A DNA stretch of 64,000 nucleotides from Salinisphaera sp. (GTDB lineage: Bacteria > Pseudomonadota > Gammaproteobacteria > Nevskiales > Salinisphaeraceae). Position numbers and translations under genes: made by a program. The notes under the pieces were generated by a model that was not told the origin of the DNA, searched no databases, and saw only the letters and a list, made by a program, of their open reading frames with translations. Shown in pieces: positions 27,165 to 36,090 of this stretch. Where the stretch lies: positions 1-64,000 of the forward strand of contig NZ_PBYA01000056.1 of NCBI RefSeq assembly GCF_002729955.1, read 5' to 3'. The number at the start of each line of letters is the position of its first letter. The stretch's first letter is position 1.

Positions 27165-30100
27165 ATGACCAAAAAACGAGGGGATTTCACGGTGCCCGGC
27201 AACCGCTCGGGTGCGGTGTGTGTGGCTCGCGCGATGTTTATCGGCCTGTGCGTGGCCGGCGCGCTCACGGCCTGTTCGTCCGGCGACGGCGGCGATAGCG
27301 GCCAGGGCGGCGACGGCCCCAACCCCGGCGATATCGTCGGCGGCGGTGCCGATTCCAGCCTGGCGTTCAGCTACCCGCTCAACGGCCAGGACGATGTCTA
27401 CGTCAAATCGCAGATCGCGGTGGCCTTTCGCGGCGATGTCGGCAGCGACCCGGGCCTTACGCTCGTGCGCGACGGCGAAACCGTACCCACCACGGTCGAG
27501 CGCGACAGCAATCAGCCCAACATCTTTCGCCTGCGAGTGGCGGCCGAAAACACCGGCGTCGAACGCGCGGCTCTCGCGCCCAACGCGGACTACAGCGTTG
27601 TCAACGCCGCCGGCAACACGCTGTTTTCGTTCAGCACCGCGGGTACGGCCAGCAGCGACAGTTTCACCGTGACCCGTCGCAGCACCATCGGCGATCGGCG
27701 TATCCCGCTCACCGAGTTCAACCCCATTCGTGCCGGCTTCAGCCAGGCCGTGGACGCCGGCAGTGCCGACCTGTGTCTGGCCGGCGAAACCCTGGGCACG
27801 GACTGCACCGTCTCGGTCACCGGCCCCAATGGCCCGGTCGCCGGCCGCTTGACCGTGCAAGGCACGAGCATGACGTTCGATCCCAGCAGCGACATGGGCG
27901 ACGGCACCCCCAACACCCGAAATGCCAGCGACTACGACAGCAGCGACCTTGTCGCCGGGCAGCGCTATACCGTCGCCTTCGACGGCCTGCGCTCGGTCAC
28001 CGGCGCCGAGCTTAACGACAGCTTCCGGGTCACCCCGGTGGCTATCAGTGCCGGCAGCAGCGTCGATACCGTACAAACGCTCACCATCACCGGCGGCGAT
28101 GGCGACAACGCCCTCAACGGTGAAGCGCGCAACGTGGCCCGCATCGCCTCGCAGCTCATTGGCGAAAACGTGCTTAACGCCCGCAATAACGCCAACCGCG
28201 GCGGCCTGCTCACGCGCCTGGCCGGCACCACCTCCGGCGGGCGCTACAACAACCTCTTTCCGGCGCTACTGCCGGCCGGCCAGCAGTTCGAGCTCGACGG
28301 CATCGACCTGCGCCTGGGCGGCGCGATCGACACACCCGTCACCAGCGGCCCCATTCAGGCTCGCCTGATCAACGACGGCGATATTTATCTCGCCGGCAAC
28401 GCGCCGCTGGCCGGTATCGACGGGCCCACGCTCGTGCTGCTGCGCCTGGATCTGGGCATCAGCACCGAAGTTGATTCGGGCGATGCCATCGACTCGCTCT
28501 CCAACGGCGTCTTCAACCAGACGGTGATGAACGTCGTCGCCGCCGGCCAGGCCATCCCGCAAGACAACGGCGATATCAAGCTCACCGCGCTGGGCAGCTT
28601 CCCGGTCGCCGTCAACCGCGATGGTAGTGCCACCGCCGATTTCGAGCTGGAACTGACCCTGCCCAACCCCGGCGCAGGCACGCGGGTGACCGTCGCCAAC
28701 GACGCCACGCCGCCGCGTATTACGGCGCAGTACCCGAGTGCGTGTAGCTATACGTTCAACATCGTCGACGATGCCGGCAATCTGCCCTTCGAAAGCGGCG
28801 CGATCGTGGGCGGCGTCAACGGAACGACCACGCTCTCGGCTACCGAAGCCGATTGTATTGCCGCCCTGAACGAGCGTCGCGTGCTCGCCACCGGCGAAGG
28901 GGCTGGCGGCGACCCTGATTCCACATACAACTTCACCAACCCCTGGGCCGACAGTTTCCCGCTTAACGGCGAAGCGTCCATCCTTTTTTCGGAACCGGTC
29001 GATCCGGTCAGCCTGGCCGGCAATATCTCGCTGGCGGCCGACGACGGCACGGGTATGACGGTGCCCGTGAATCTGCGCGCCGAAGGGGCCAGTGTGGTGG
29101 TCGCGCCGAAACAGCCGCTCCAGGCCGATACCAATTACACGCTCACGGTTGACGGCGGCATAACCGACCTGGCCGGCAACCCGTTGGCGGGCAATTTCCC
29201 CGATAGCACGATCGTCAGCCGGGTCACCTTCACGACCGAGCCCATGGTGGTTCCAACCGACGCGTCCGGCCAACCGACCGACGTGGACGACAACACCAGC
29301 GAAGCGGTATTCCAGACCGCGCCCTTCATTACCGCGCTCACCCCCGGCCAGGCCTGTCCGCTGCTGGCTGAAAGCGGCGACTATCTGGATGGCGGTGATA
29401 CCGCCGGCCGCTGTGTTGGCGATAACCCATCCGCGGAGGATACGACGATACCTGCCCTCGGCTTTGTCACTGAGGACGTGACCCGCAAGGCGAGCCCCGC
29501 CCGTGTCTACTCGGTGGCGTCGCAACCGGCGAATGCGCCCGTCCAGGCCTATTTCTCCAAGCCGGTACGCACGGCCTCTATCGCGTTGGCCGATGGTTGT
29601 CTCGTACGCGGGTCGGGGAATACGACCGACAACGCCACCGTCGCAATCCAGCGCATGGACGACAGCGGTCAGTGCTTAGGCGTTGTCGACGGCACGCTGT
29701 CCACCTTGGGCGGGGCAGGTGCGGCACTAACCGAAGGCTTTACCTTCGAGCCGGCAGAACCGTTCAAACTTGGCCAGCGCTACTGGATCGTGATTTGTGG
29801 TCGTGCCAACGGTGACGACAATAGCGTCGCCGCAGGCAACAGTTGCAGCACGGGCCAGACGATCATCGGTCAAAGCGGCTTAGCGCTCAACACCGATCCA
29901 TTAAGGGGTACGGGCACAGCTCCGGACGGCTCAAGCAGCGCCACAGGTGGCCGTACGCCCGACTGTACCGCAAACGTTGCAGGTGTGATCTCCTGTTATC
30001 TAACCAATGAGGAACAAGGCGGCCCAGATATCCTGATGCCGTTCACCGGCAGTAAGCCAAGTACGGATTACGCCACGATTCTCCGTGCATTGCCCAAGAC

Positions 30101-30998
30101 CGATACCAACGGTAACGGCTTTTTCGACAATACCCCTTATTCAGAGGCCCAACTCGGCGGCGATCCCAGCAGTCGACTAATCGGCGGGTTCAATACCGGT
30201 AATGACCGCACGTCGCAGCCTGGTCCTTTTCTGACAGACTTTAACGACGCGCTCGGCCGCGAGCGCGTCCAGCAGGCCAACGTGGTCTACTCACGGACTC
30301 TTAACTCTGCTGCCCCGATATATTTTGGGGGACCACTAGCACCCGCCGAGGCTGGCTTCCTCGGCGGAGATCGGCCGATCGCATTGCGGCCGGCCGTTAC
30401 TGGCTCGGAATGCGAGGTGTCCGCGGTTCGGTTAAGTAACGGAACACCCGTTGTAGGCACGAATGCACCGACCCGTTGTATACCGGTCGATCTGCCGTCT
30501 GGCGGGTTGACTACCGTCACTTCGCTACCTGCGACTTACAGCGCGCCCACTGGCCGTCTACTTCTGCGTTTCCCGAATCGTGTGGTCAATGGCGAAGCGA
30601 CCGACCAGCCCCAGCGCGGGTACATCGTGCCGGAATGCAGCGGCACCTTCCCTGCGTCGGGCGAACTGCCCGCTATCGACTATAACTATGCGCCCTGTTT
30701 CGTCGCGGCGCTGCAGCTCACCGTCAATGGGCCGGACACCGGTGTGGTTGCCGGACAGGGGCTGGAGCTTGTGCAGCAGGACCTTGATGTACCGGTCTTC
30801 GGCCCGGTGGCCTTCGAGCAGAACGGCCGTCTCGTGATCTCTACGCGTAACACGCAAGAGTTCTCGATCGCCGTAAGTCTCCTAGGAGCTTTCGGCGGAG
30901 ATATTCCGCTGTCTGCGCCCACGCCCCCCGGCTATCAAACGTTACAGCTTGTGGGGCCGGCACTGCATGGCGGGTTGTCGTTCGACCCGTCCGAATGA
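27165..30998 (+). CDS. Large lipoprotein with bacterial Ig-like (Big_5) repeats
   Basis: The 1277-residue exported protein has a long Lys/Arg-containing n-region and a hydrophobic stretch. The lipobox LTAC37 is followed by a Ser/Gly/Asp linker rich in Gly and Asp (residues 38-58), so it is lipid-anchored at the surface or periplasm. The rest is beta-rich with several Ig-like Big_5 segments (PLNGQDDVYVKSQIAVAFRG near 65, FNPIRAGFSQAVD near 185, FPLNGEASILFSEPVDPVSL near 605, APVQAYFSKPVRTASI near 790). No enzyme motif is seen. Adhesin or scaffold roles are plausible. It shares a conserved leader with the OmpW-like gene 6 kb downstream. Confidence 0.75.
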   Translation: MTKKRGDFTVPGNRSGAVCVARAMFIGLCVAGALTACSSGDGGDSGQGGDGPNPGDIVGGGADSSLAFSYPLNGQDDVYVKSQIAVAFRGDVGSDPGLTLVRDGETVPTTVERDSNQPNIFRLRVAAENTGVERAALAPNADYSVVNAAGNTLFSFSTAGTASSDSFTVTRRSTIGDRRIPLTEFNPIRAGFSQAVDAGSADLCLAGETLGTDCTVSVTGPNGPVAGRLTVQGTSMTFDPSSDMGDGTPNTRNASDYDSSDLVAGQRYTVAFDGLRSVTGAELNDSFRVTPVAISAGSSVDTVQTLTITGGDGDNALNGEARNVARIASQLIGENVLNARNNANRGGLLTRLAGTTSGGRYNNLFPALLPAGQQFELDGIDLRLGGAIDTPVTSGPIQARLINDGDIYLAGNAPLAGIDGPTLVLLRLDLGISTEVDSGDAIDSLSNGVFNQTVMNVVAAGQAIPQDNGDIKLTALGSFPVAVNRDGSATADFELELTLPNPGAGTRVTVANDATPPRITAQYPSACSYTFNIVDDAGNLPFESGAIVGGVNGTTTLSATEADCIAALNERRVLATGEGAGGDPDSTYNFTNPWADSFPLNGEASILFSEPVDPVSLAGNISLAADDGTGMTVPVNLRAEGASVVVAPKQPLQADTNYTLTVDGGITDLAGNPLAGNFPDSTIVSRVTFTTEPMVVPTDASGQPTDVDDNTSEAVFQTAPFITALTPGQACPLLAESGDYLDGGDTAGRCVGDNPSAEDTTIPALGFVTEDVTRKASPARVYSVASQPANAPVQAYFSKPVRTASIALADGCLVRGSGNTTDNATVAIQRMDDSGQCLGVVDGTLSTLGGAGAALTEGFTFEPAEPFKLGQRYWIVICGRANGDDNSVAAGNSCSTGQTIIGQSGLALNTDPLRGTGTAPDGSSSATGGRTPDCTANVAGVISCYLTNEEQGGPDILMPFTGSKPSTDYATILRALPKTDTNGNGFFDNTPYSEAQLGGDPSSRLIGGFNTGNDRTSQPGPFLTDFNDALGRERVQQANVVYSRTLNSAAPIYFGGPLAPAEAGFLGGDRPIALRPAVTGSECEVSAVRLSNGTPVVGTNAPTRCIPVDLPSGGLTTVTSLPATYSAPTGRLLLRFPNRVVNGEATDQPQRGYIVPECSGTFPASGELPAIDYNYAPCFVAALQLTVNGPDTGVVAGQGLELVQQDLDVPVFGPVAFEQNGRLVISTRNTQEFSIAVSLLGAFGGDIPLSAPTPPGYQTLQLVGPALHGGLSFDPSE

Positions 30999-31106
30999 TC
31001 TGACGCCTCCAATCTCGTCGCAGCCGGCGCTTAAAGCGCCGTGGCTGCGCCGCGAAGGCCGGCCATCGAAACAGCAGGTATTTATTCACTCTAACTGAAC
31101 ATGCCG

Positions 31107-31123
31107 ATGCCCGAAGTCGGCGT
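31107..31123. promoter_or_regulatory. Operator-like site, motif ATGCCC...GGCRT (copy 3)
   Basis: ATGCCCGAAGTCGGCGT lies about 130 bp upstream of the first small secreted protein gene. It differs from the site at 24984-25000 at two positions, both transitions in symmetric places. Confidence 0.35.
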
Positions 31124-31254
31124 GGTCTCGGCAAAAGCGGTTTGTCGAAGTGATCGACGCATGCAGCGTTTATCACAGAAGGCGCCGCAAATGCCGGGAT
31201 TAATAAAACGTTGCATAACGCAACAAACGCGAAAACTCCAAGGGAGGAGTCATC

Positions 31255-31779
31255 ATGAAAAATGTCATCAAGAAATCGGTTATCGGTAGTGCGGTCGTAC
31301 TCAGCAGCATCGGTGTGGCTCAAGCGGCCACGGTCACGCCGGGCGTTGGGACCTATACCTTCTCCGGCTCGACTACGCTAAGCGGGCTCGGCCTGAATCT
31401 GAGCTGCACTCTGACACTCGTTGGAGATGTTCAGAAGGATGGTAACGGCGGCGTTGTCGTTACAGTCACGGACGGCGACGCGACCGGTTCGTTGTTTAGT
31501 GGCTGCGGTCTGGTCGGCTTGGAATTCCCGTGGACCGCGAACGTATCTGCGGCCCAGATTCCCGCGGATCCAACCGAGCCCGTGCCGGTCATGTTCGAAA
31601 ACGTGGTTGTAACGGCCGGGGGAACCGACTGTACGTCATCGCCCGCCACCGTACCGGCCATGTACTCGAACGGTGATCCGATCAGCGATCCTTCCTCATT
31701 CACTTTCAACGCCAATATCGGTAGTTGCGGCGTTGTGGGTTCGGTCAGCGCCCAGACCGACGTCAACGTCACGCAGTAA
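31255..31779 (+). CDS. Small secreted protein, paralogue 1
   Basis: The 174-residue protein has a Sec signal peptide (cleavage near AQA-ATV, about residue 23). The mature part is beta-rich and starts TVTPGVGTYTFSG, with four to six Cys residues that could form disulfides. I do not recognise the family. A strong ribosome site (AAGGGAGGAG) precedes the start. The gene is a tandem copy of the next one. The two share an almost identical C-terminal 40 residues and a GDVQKDGNGGVVVTVTDG block. It is probably periplasmic or extracellular. Confidence 0.7.
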   Translation: MKNVIKKSVIGSAVVLSSIGVAQAATVTPGVGTYTFSGSTTLSGLGLNLSCTLTLVGDVQKDGNGGVVVTVTDGDATGSLFSGCGLVGLEFPWTANVSAAQIPADPTEPVPVMFENVVVTAGGTDCTSSPATVPAMYSNGDPISDPSSFTFNANIGSCGVVGSVSAQTDVNVTQ

Positions 31780-32116
31780 CCTAGCCTCCGCGAGTTAGCT
31801 TAGAAAAAGGGGTCGGCCTTGCGTCGTTCGATATGGGCGTACCGCGGCCTGACCGAATTACAGGCGACGATAAAGCCCGGCCCGCGCGACGCGCGGGTCG
31901 GGTCTTCTGCCAGCGCGGAATTGATCGTGCGACCGCGCTTGATTCCATCGCTTTTGTTGTTTGATTAAATCCCGTCAACGGTTTCCAGTTATAGCGCTGG
32001 GAAGGGGGTGATGTGGACTCCAAATCCTTCCGGCTTATACAGGCTGAATCATGTCGATCGAAGCCGGTTTAGCCGCAATACGTTAATCACTTCGTTTTAT
32101 TCGAAAAGGGGGAATA
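31780..32116. other. Intergenic region with a terminator between the paralogues
   Basis: A GC-rich hairpin (about 31875-31904, CCCGGCCCGCGCG against CGCGCGGGTCGGG) follows the first paralogue and ends in TCTTC. It is an apparent rho-independent terminator with a weak T run. The right part, 31960-32110, is AT-rich and should carry the promoter of paralogue 2. A strong ribosome site AAGGGGGAA lies at its end. Confidence 0.55.
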
Positions 32117-32644
32117 ATGAAAAACGGATTCAAGACCATTTTAGCGTGCGCAGGTATTGCCGCCGGTAGTTTGGGTGCGGCGTCGGCAGCAACGGTGACG
32201 CCGGGCGTGGGTACGTACACGTTCTCGGGGCCGTCGACGCTGAGTGGGCTCGGTAATAACTTTAGCTGTACGCTTACCCTCGTCGGCGACGTTCAGAAGG
32301 ATGGTAACGGCGGTGTTGTTGTCACCGTAACCGACGGCTCCGCAAGCGGCAGCTTTTTCAGCTTCTGCAATATCATTGGCTTCGAGTTCCCGTGGACGGC
32401 TAACGTGTCGGCTGCTCAGATCCCGGCCGATCCAACACAGCCAGTGGCCATCATGTTCGATAACGTAGAGGTAAGCGTGGTGGGCATGAGCTGTACCAAC
32501 GGTCAGCCGGTCAGTATCCCCGCCATGTACTCGAATGGTGATCCGATCAGCGATCCCTCCTCGTTCACGTTCAACGCCAATATCGGTAGTTGCGGTGTGG
32601 TGGGTTCGGTTAGCGCCCAGACCGACGTCAACGTCACGCAGTAA
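32117..32644 (+). CDS. Small secreted protein, paralogue 2
   Basis: This 175-residue secreted protein has a signal peptide (cleavage near ASA-ATV) and the same fold and length as paralogue 1. The amino-acid blocks FPWTANVSAAQIPADPT and the last 38 residues are the same in both. The nucleotides of the shared 3' end differ at only a handful of sites, mostly third positions. The middle parts differ more, and the Cys positions shift (SFFSFCNIIGF against SLFSGCGLVGL). Function unknown. Confidence 0.7.
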   Translation: MKNGFKTILACAGIAAGSLGAASAATVTPGVGTYTFSGPSTLSGLGNNFSCTLTLVGDVQKDGNGGVVVTVTDGSASGSFFSFCNIIGFEFPWTANVSAAQIPADPTQPVAIMFDNVEVSVVGMSCTNGQPVSIPAMYSNGDPISDPSSFTFNANIGSCGVVGSVSAQTDVNVTQ

Positions 32645-32721
32645 GTCCCAGACTTGGCGTCGTGAATAAGGTCCAGCCTCGCGGTGCATGAACGTTGCGC
32701 CACAGGCCAGGGCCGGCCCAA

Positions 32722-32757
32722 GCCCGGCACGTGCGATGCGCGTGTCGGGTTTTTTTG
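32722..32757 (+). terminator. Rho-independent terminator after paralogue 2
   Basis: CCCGGCACG pairs with CGTGTCGGG (one G-T pair) and the hairpin is followed directly by seven T residues. It mirrors the terminator after paralogue 1, as expected for a duplicated transcription unit. Confidence 0.8.
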
Positions 32758-33344
32758 TGTTGGTATACCCGCTGTCTGCGCGAGATCGATGCGGCCGCCT
32801 CGGTTGGGCCTGAACGAGGCGAAAGACTCTCGCGCGCCTAACGCAGGTGCAGTCATCGATCGCAGACGCGCCCGGCGTGAATGCCGATCAAATGCTTACG
32901 TCACGTTTCGATTAGGCGAGATGCTAAGCATCCGGTTTGAGACGCGGATCACCCCTGATGTCCGCTGCCGACCATCTGGTTCATTTGCGCTTATTCGCGT
33001 CCATTCGCGGACCAGTTTCTTGCCCTAATGCGGCCGGCGAAGTTTCCTACACAATCAAGAATTGGGCTATTCGAAAGGCGGCATTCGTGCCGCGATCAAG
33101 CGCGCAGGCCCAGCGTGTTCTGCACCGGTCTGATGTTGGCTTGCGGGCCATCGGCGAACCTGCCGCTGCTTGCGCGCTGCAACATGCCTGGCGCGCGACT
33201 TTGAATTTTTATCGGTCGTTCGGTGTTTATGCGTGCGCGGTGCCGCATTGCACAACGTGGTTTTGTTGCGCCGGTGTGGTTTTGTTGGCGTAAAAAGCCG
33301 GCGGAATATCTGGTAAATAAAAATACAAAACAATGGTTTGCGAT
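32758..33344. other. Intergenic region upstream of the OmpW-like gene
   Basis: About 590 bp without a supported gene. Nothing beyond an AT-rich stretch (33290-33340) that could hold the promoter for the conserved leader at 33345. Confidence 0.4.
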
Positions 33345-33470
33345 TAGGGGACGCTACTGACATCCGCCTGTGTCAGTCGCGTCCTTGTAAGGGCGTGTCG
33401 CCGCCGTTTTTATGAATCCTGTCTAACGCGTTCTGCAATCACGAGGGGAGGCCACAGGGCCAGCGACGCG
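33345..33470 (+). ncRNA. Conserved structured 5' leader, copy 2 (uncharacterised)
   Basis: GGAC (33349-33352) pairs with GTCC (33381-33384). CTGACA (33357-33362) pairs with TGTCAG (33371-33376) around an eight-base loop whose sequence differs from copy 1. CGCGTCCTTGTA follows as in copy 1, and GGGGAGGCCACAGGGCCA (33445-33462) matches the second block there. The OmpW-like gene starts about 200 nt downstream. Confidence 0.5.
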
Positions 33471-33667
33471 ATCGGCGAATCGACGAGGGGGCTACCGACC
33501 CAGCCATGTCCTGCATGCGACGGCGCGTGCTTGCGACGGGCCGGCCCGCCCATCGGCGGCATTCCGATCACATCCGTACCGACGCACATGCCAAGGCATG
33601 TGAACGGCGCAGCCTGCCTTCGACCGGCACAACGCATTACAAGCGGACGATAAAAAGGGGGAGACCT

Positions 33668-34600
33668 ATGACCACGACGACTTCATTCACCTACCGGGCT
33701 GCGGCCGGCGCGATGGCCGCCTGCGTGGGGCTGGCGCTCTCGGCGCCGGTGTATGCCCAGGGCGGCGGTGGCGCCATGCGCGACATGCAGCTGCAGGAAG
33801 ATACCAACACGCTGTTTGGCGACGCGCTCGACTTCATCAAGAACAACAGTTACATCCGCCTGGGCGTCGGCCATCTGGCCTACAAGGGCGATTCCAGCAA
33901 TCTGAAGGTGGAAGACGCCCGCGGCCTGGCCGCACAGGCGTTTGGCCCCGGTACGTCGACGCTCGAGAATACGGGCTCAAGCCTGGGCGACAAGACCTTC
34001 CCGGCCGGCACCATCGGCCTGTACATGCCCTGGACGGGCCGGCATCTGGCCGCCGAAGTGACCATTTCGGCGCCGATCAAGCTGGACTTTCAGGTCACGG
34101 GTCGTGCGGCGTCCGAGTCGCTGGTGCCCACCGTGCTGGACGACGGCACCGGCAATGCCATTGCCACCGGCGTACCGCCGCTGGGCGAAAACATCGGCAC
34201 GCTCAAGACCTTCCCGCCGAATATCTCGTTCGTCTATCGGCCGTGGGTGGATACCGCGGTGCGCCCGTTCGTGGGCGTGGGCGCGATGTATCTCTACACC
34301 TTCGATACCGATATTTCCAACCAGTTTCTCAACTCGCAGAACGAGCCCCAGCTCTACCTGAGCAAGCCGCTGGCCTGTACCGCCAAGGCGGGGGTGGATG
34401 TCGATATCACCGATCAGCTGTTCTTCAGCCTGTCGGCCGAGTACATCGGCTGTGCCGAGGTCAAGGCCGAGCTGAACAACATCAACGTGCGCGCGCCGAA
34501 CCTTTCCGACCAGTTCGGGCCCATCGATATCGGCACGATTTCGAGCACAAACGATTTCGAAGCGATTCTGTACCAGGCGTCTTTCGGCATTCAGTTCTAG
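33668..34600 (+). CDS. OmpW family outer-membrane protein
   Basis: The 310-residue protein has a Sec signal peptide (cleavage after VYA, about residue 30). It is followed by a beta-barrel of OmpW type with alternating hydrophobic strands, such as YIRLGVGHLAYKG, the PFVGVGAMYLYTF hairpin and DQLFFSLSAEYIGCAEVKAEL. It ends in Phe (ASFGIQF), as outer-membrane proteins do. OmpW-like barrels carry small hydrophobic molecules. Length is about 90 residues above classic OmpW. The start has a GGGGGAGACC ribosome site. Confidence 0.8.
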   Translation: MTTTTSFTYRAAAGAMAACVGLALSAPVYAQGGGGAMRDMQLQEDTNTLFGDALDFIKNNSYIRLGVGHLAYKGDSSNLKVEDARGLAAQAFGPGTSTLENTGSSLGDKTFPAGTIGLYMPWTGRHLAAEVTISAPIKLDFQVTGRAASESLVPTVLDDGTGNAIATGVPPLGENIGTLKTFPPNISFVYRPWVDTAVRPFVGVGAMYLYTFDTDISNQFLNSQNEPQLYLSKPLACTAKAGVDVDITDQLFFSLSAEYIGCAEVKAELNNINVRAPNLSDQFGPIDIGTISSTNDFEAILYQASFGIQF

Positions 34601-34751
34601 CCGGACGTTCGGGACCGCGATTCGGTTTGGGCCGGCGCCGATCTCCCCGTGAAGTGAATTCAGTCTCCTCTGCCACTTCATTGCACAGGCGTTGGCCCAT
34701 CTTTTATTCGGATGGGTTCGCAGGACGAACCCCCATGAAAAAGGGCACGAC

Positions 34752-35801
34752 ATGAACATCAAGACCGCACGTCAAATCGCCACGGGCACAGCCGCAGCAG
34801 CGCTGGCGGCCGTGCTGCTATCCGGCTGTGGGCTGATCTACAAGCCGGTGGGGCATACGCTCAATCATTATTCGCTGGACGAGGCCGTGCCCTATGCACT
34901 GTCCAGCGGCGACCTCGACAAGACCACCTGCGGTACCGGGCTGGCGCTCTCCCAGCTGATGGGCTCGTTTTCGCGGGTGATTTCGCGGCCGTCGCGTACG
35001 CTGCTGTCCACCAATCTGCTGGCCGCGATGTGTTCGGAAGCCCAGGCTCAGGATGCCCACCTGCTGGTGCTGCGCGCCCTGCACAACGGCGAGACCGACA
35101 CCGCCCGCGATGACCGGATCATCGCCCAACGCTGGGAGCGCATCACCGCGCTGCGCCGTTACCAGGTCTATCGCGATACCGTGGATGCCTACGGCGATTT
35201 CGGCGGCCAGAGCTGCCCCGATCTGAGCAACGAAATGGGTACCGACCTCGACGAACTGCAGTTCATGACGGGCGTGCTCACCTCGGTGCAGGGGTTGTTG
35301 AGCGATATCCGGGCCAATTCGTCGGTGGGGATTCCACAGAACGTCGCGGCCGAGGCGGGACGTGCAGTCTCCTGCCTGGACAACCGCAAGTGGTGGGGCC
35401 TGCCCGATGCGCTTGAGGCTGTGGTCTGGCTGTCGGTCCCGGGCAACCAGCCCGACGGCGCCGACCCCTGGGGCCAGCTCGAACGCTCGGTGGCCATCGG
35501 CCGCGAACAGGGCATGGCGCTGCCCGCCATGCTGTACGCCATCGCGGCCTACGGCCAATCCGATACCGCCCGCGAAAAACAGGCCATCAAGGCCGTGGCC
35601 GAAATCTACAACCAGAACGACACCGCCGGGCGTTTCCAGATTCTCAACGAGGTCGCCTACAGCCAGGCGCAGTATCTCAGCGATCGTATCTGGATGGAGG
35701 CCGAAGGCCATCGCACGCCGTTGATCGCCCTGGGCAGCTTCCCGGGTGACTCGAGCGGGGCCAGCGACGACGACTTTGATGCCGGCAGCTTTCTGGAATA
35801 G
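34752..35801 (+). CDS. Lipoprotein of unknown function in the envelope cluster
   Basis: The 349-residue protein has a lipoprotein signal (lipobox LLSGC near residue 26) and a helix-rich mature part with several conserved Cys and Trp residues. The nature of the fold cannot be told by eye; its alpha-helical repeats recall TRAP-T type periplasmic components. It lies between the OmpW-like gene and two putative solute-binding proteins, all on the same strand, so it probably works with them in envelope transport. No catalytic motif seen. Confidence 0.65.
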   Translation: MNIKTARQIATGTAAAALAAVLLSGCGLIYKPVGHTLNHYSLDEAVPYALSSGDLDKTTCGTGLALSQLMGSFSRVISRPSRTLLSTNLLAAMCSEAQAQDAHLLVLRALHNGETDTARDDRIIAQRWERITALRRYQVYRDTVDAYGDFGGQSCPDLSNEMGTDLDELQFMTGVLTSVQGLLSDIRANSSVGIPQNVAAEAGRAVSCLDNRKWWGLPDALEAVVWLSVPGNQPDGADPWGQLERSVAIGREQGMALPAMLYAIAAYGQSDTAREKQAIKAVAEIYNQNDTAGRFQILNEVAYSQAQYLSDRIWMEAEGHRTPLIALGSFPGDSSGASDDDFDAGSFLE

Positions 35802-35825
35802 CGCGGGCTGAGTTCGGGCACGGCT

Positions 35826-36071
35826 ATGGGCACGAAGCCGGTAAACGACAGCTTCGGCGTGAAAACGCCGGGCTGTCGGGCACCCGGCGGGCAGCGAGCC
35901 GCCCGTCGCGCGGCGTGCCGGCGTTGTGGTGCGCCAGACATCAAGGCGGTGCCGCTTGATGAAGACCGCACGACGGCGTGGGTATGTTCGAGCTGTGGCT
36001 GCCAGACGATCGTCGCCGAACGCCAAGCCACGTCGACGTTCACGCAATCCCGGCCGAAAACCCTCGATTAG
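35826..36071 (+). CDS. Possible small zinc-ribbon protein
   Basis: The 81-residue frame fits between two well supported genes. It carries CRRCGAPD and, 20 residues on, VCSSCGCQ, that is, two C-x2-C knuckles as in zinc ribbons. There is no clear ribosome site and the N-terminal 30 residues are low in coding signs, so it may start later or not be translated. It ends 19 nt before the next gene. Confidence 0.35.
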   Translation: MGTKPVNDSFGVKTPGCRAPGGQRAARRAACRRCGAPDIKAVPLDEDRTTAWVCSSCGCQTIVAERQATSTFTQSRPKTLD

Positions 36072-36090
36072 AACGAACCGGAGTCCTGTC

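Noticed and set aside
31185-31215. GCCGGGATTAATAAAAC as an end of the dispersed element
   Set aside because: It resembles one inverted end, but no convincing second end or body was found within 200 bp.
32684-33028. 114-residue frame downstream of the second secreted paralogue
   Set aside because: It starts inside and runs across a clear terminator and shows no coding signs.
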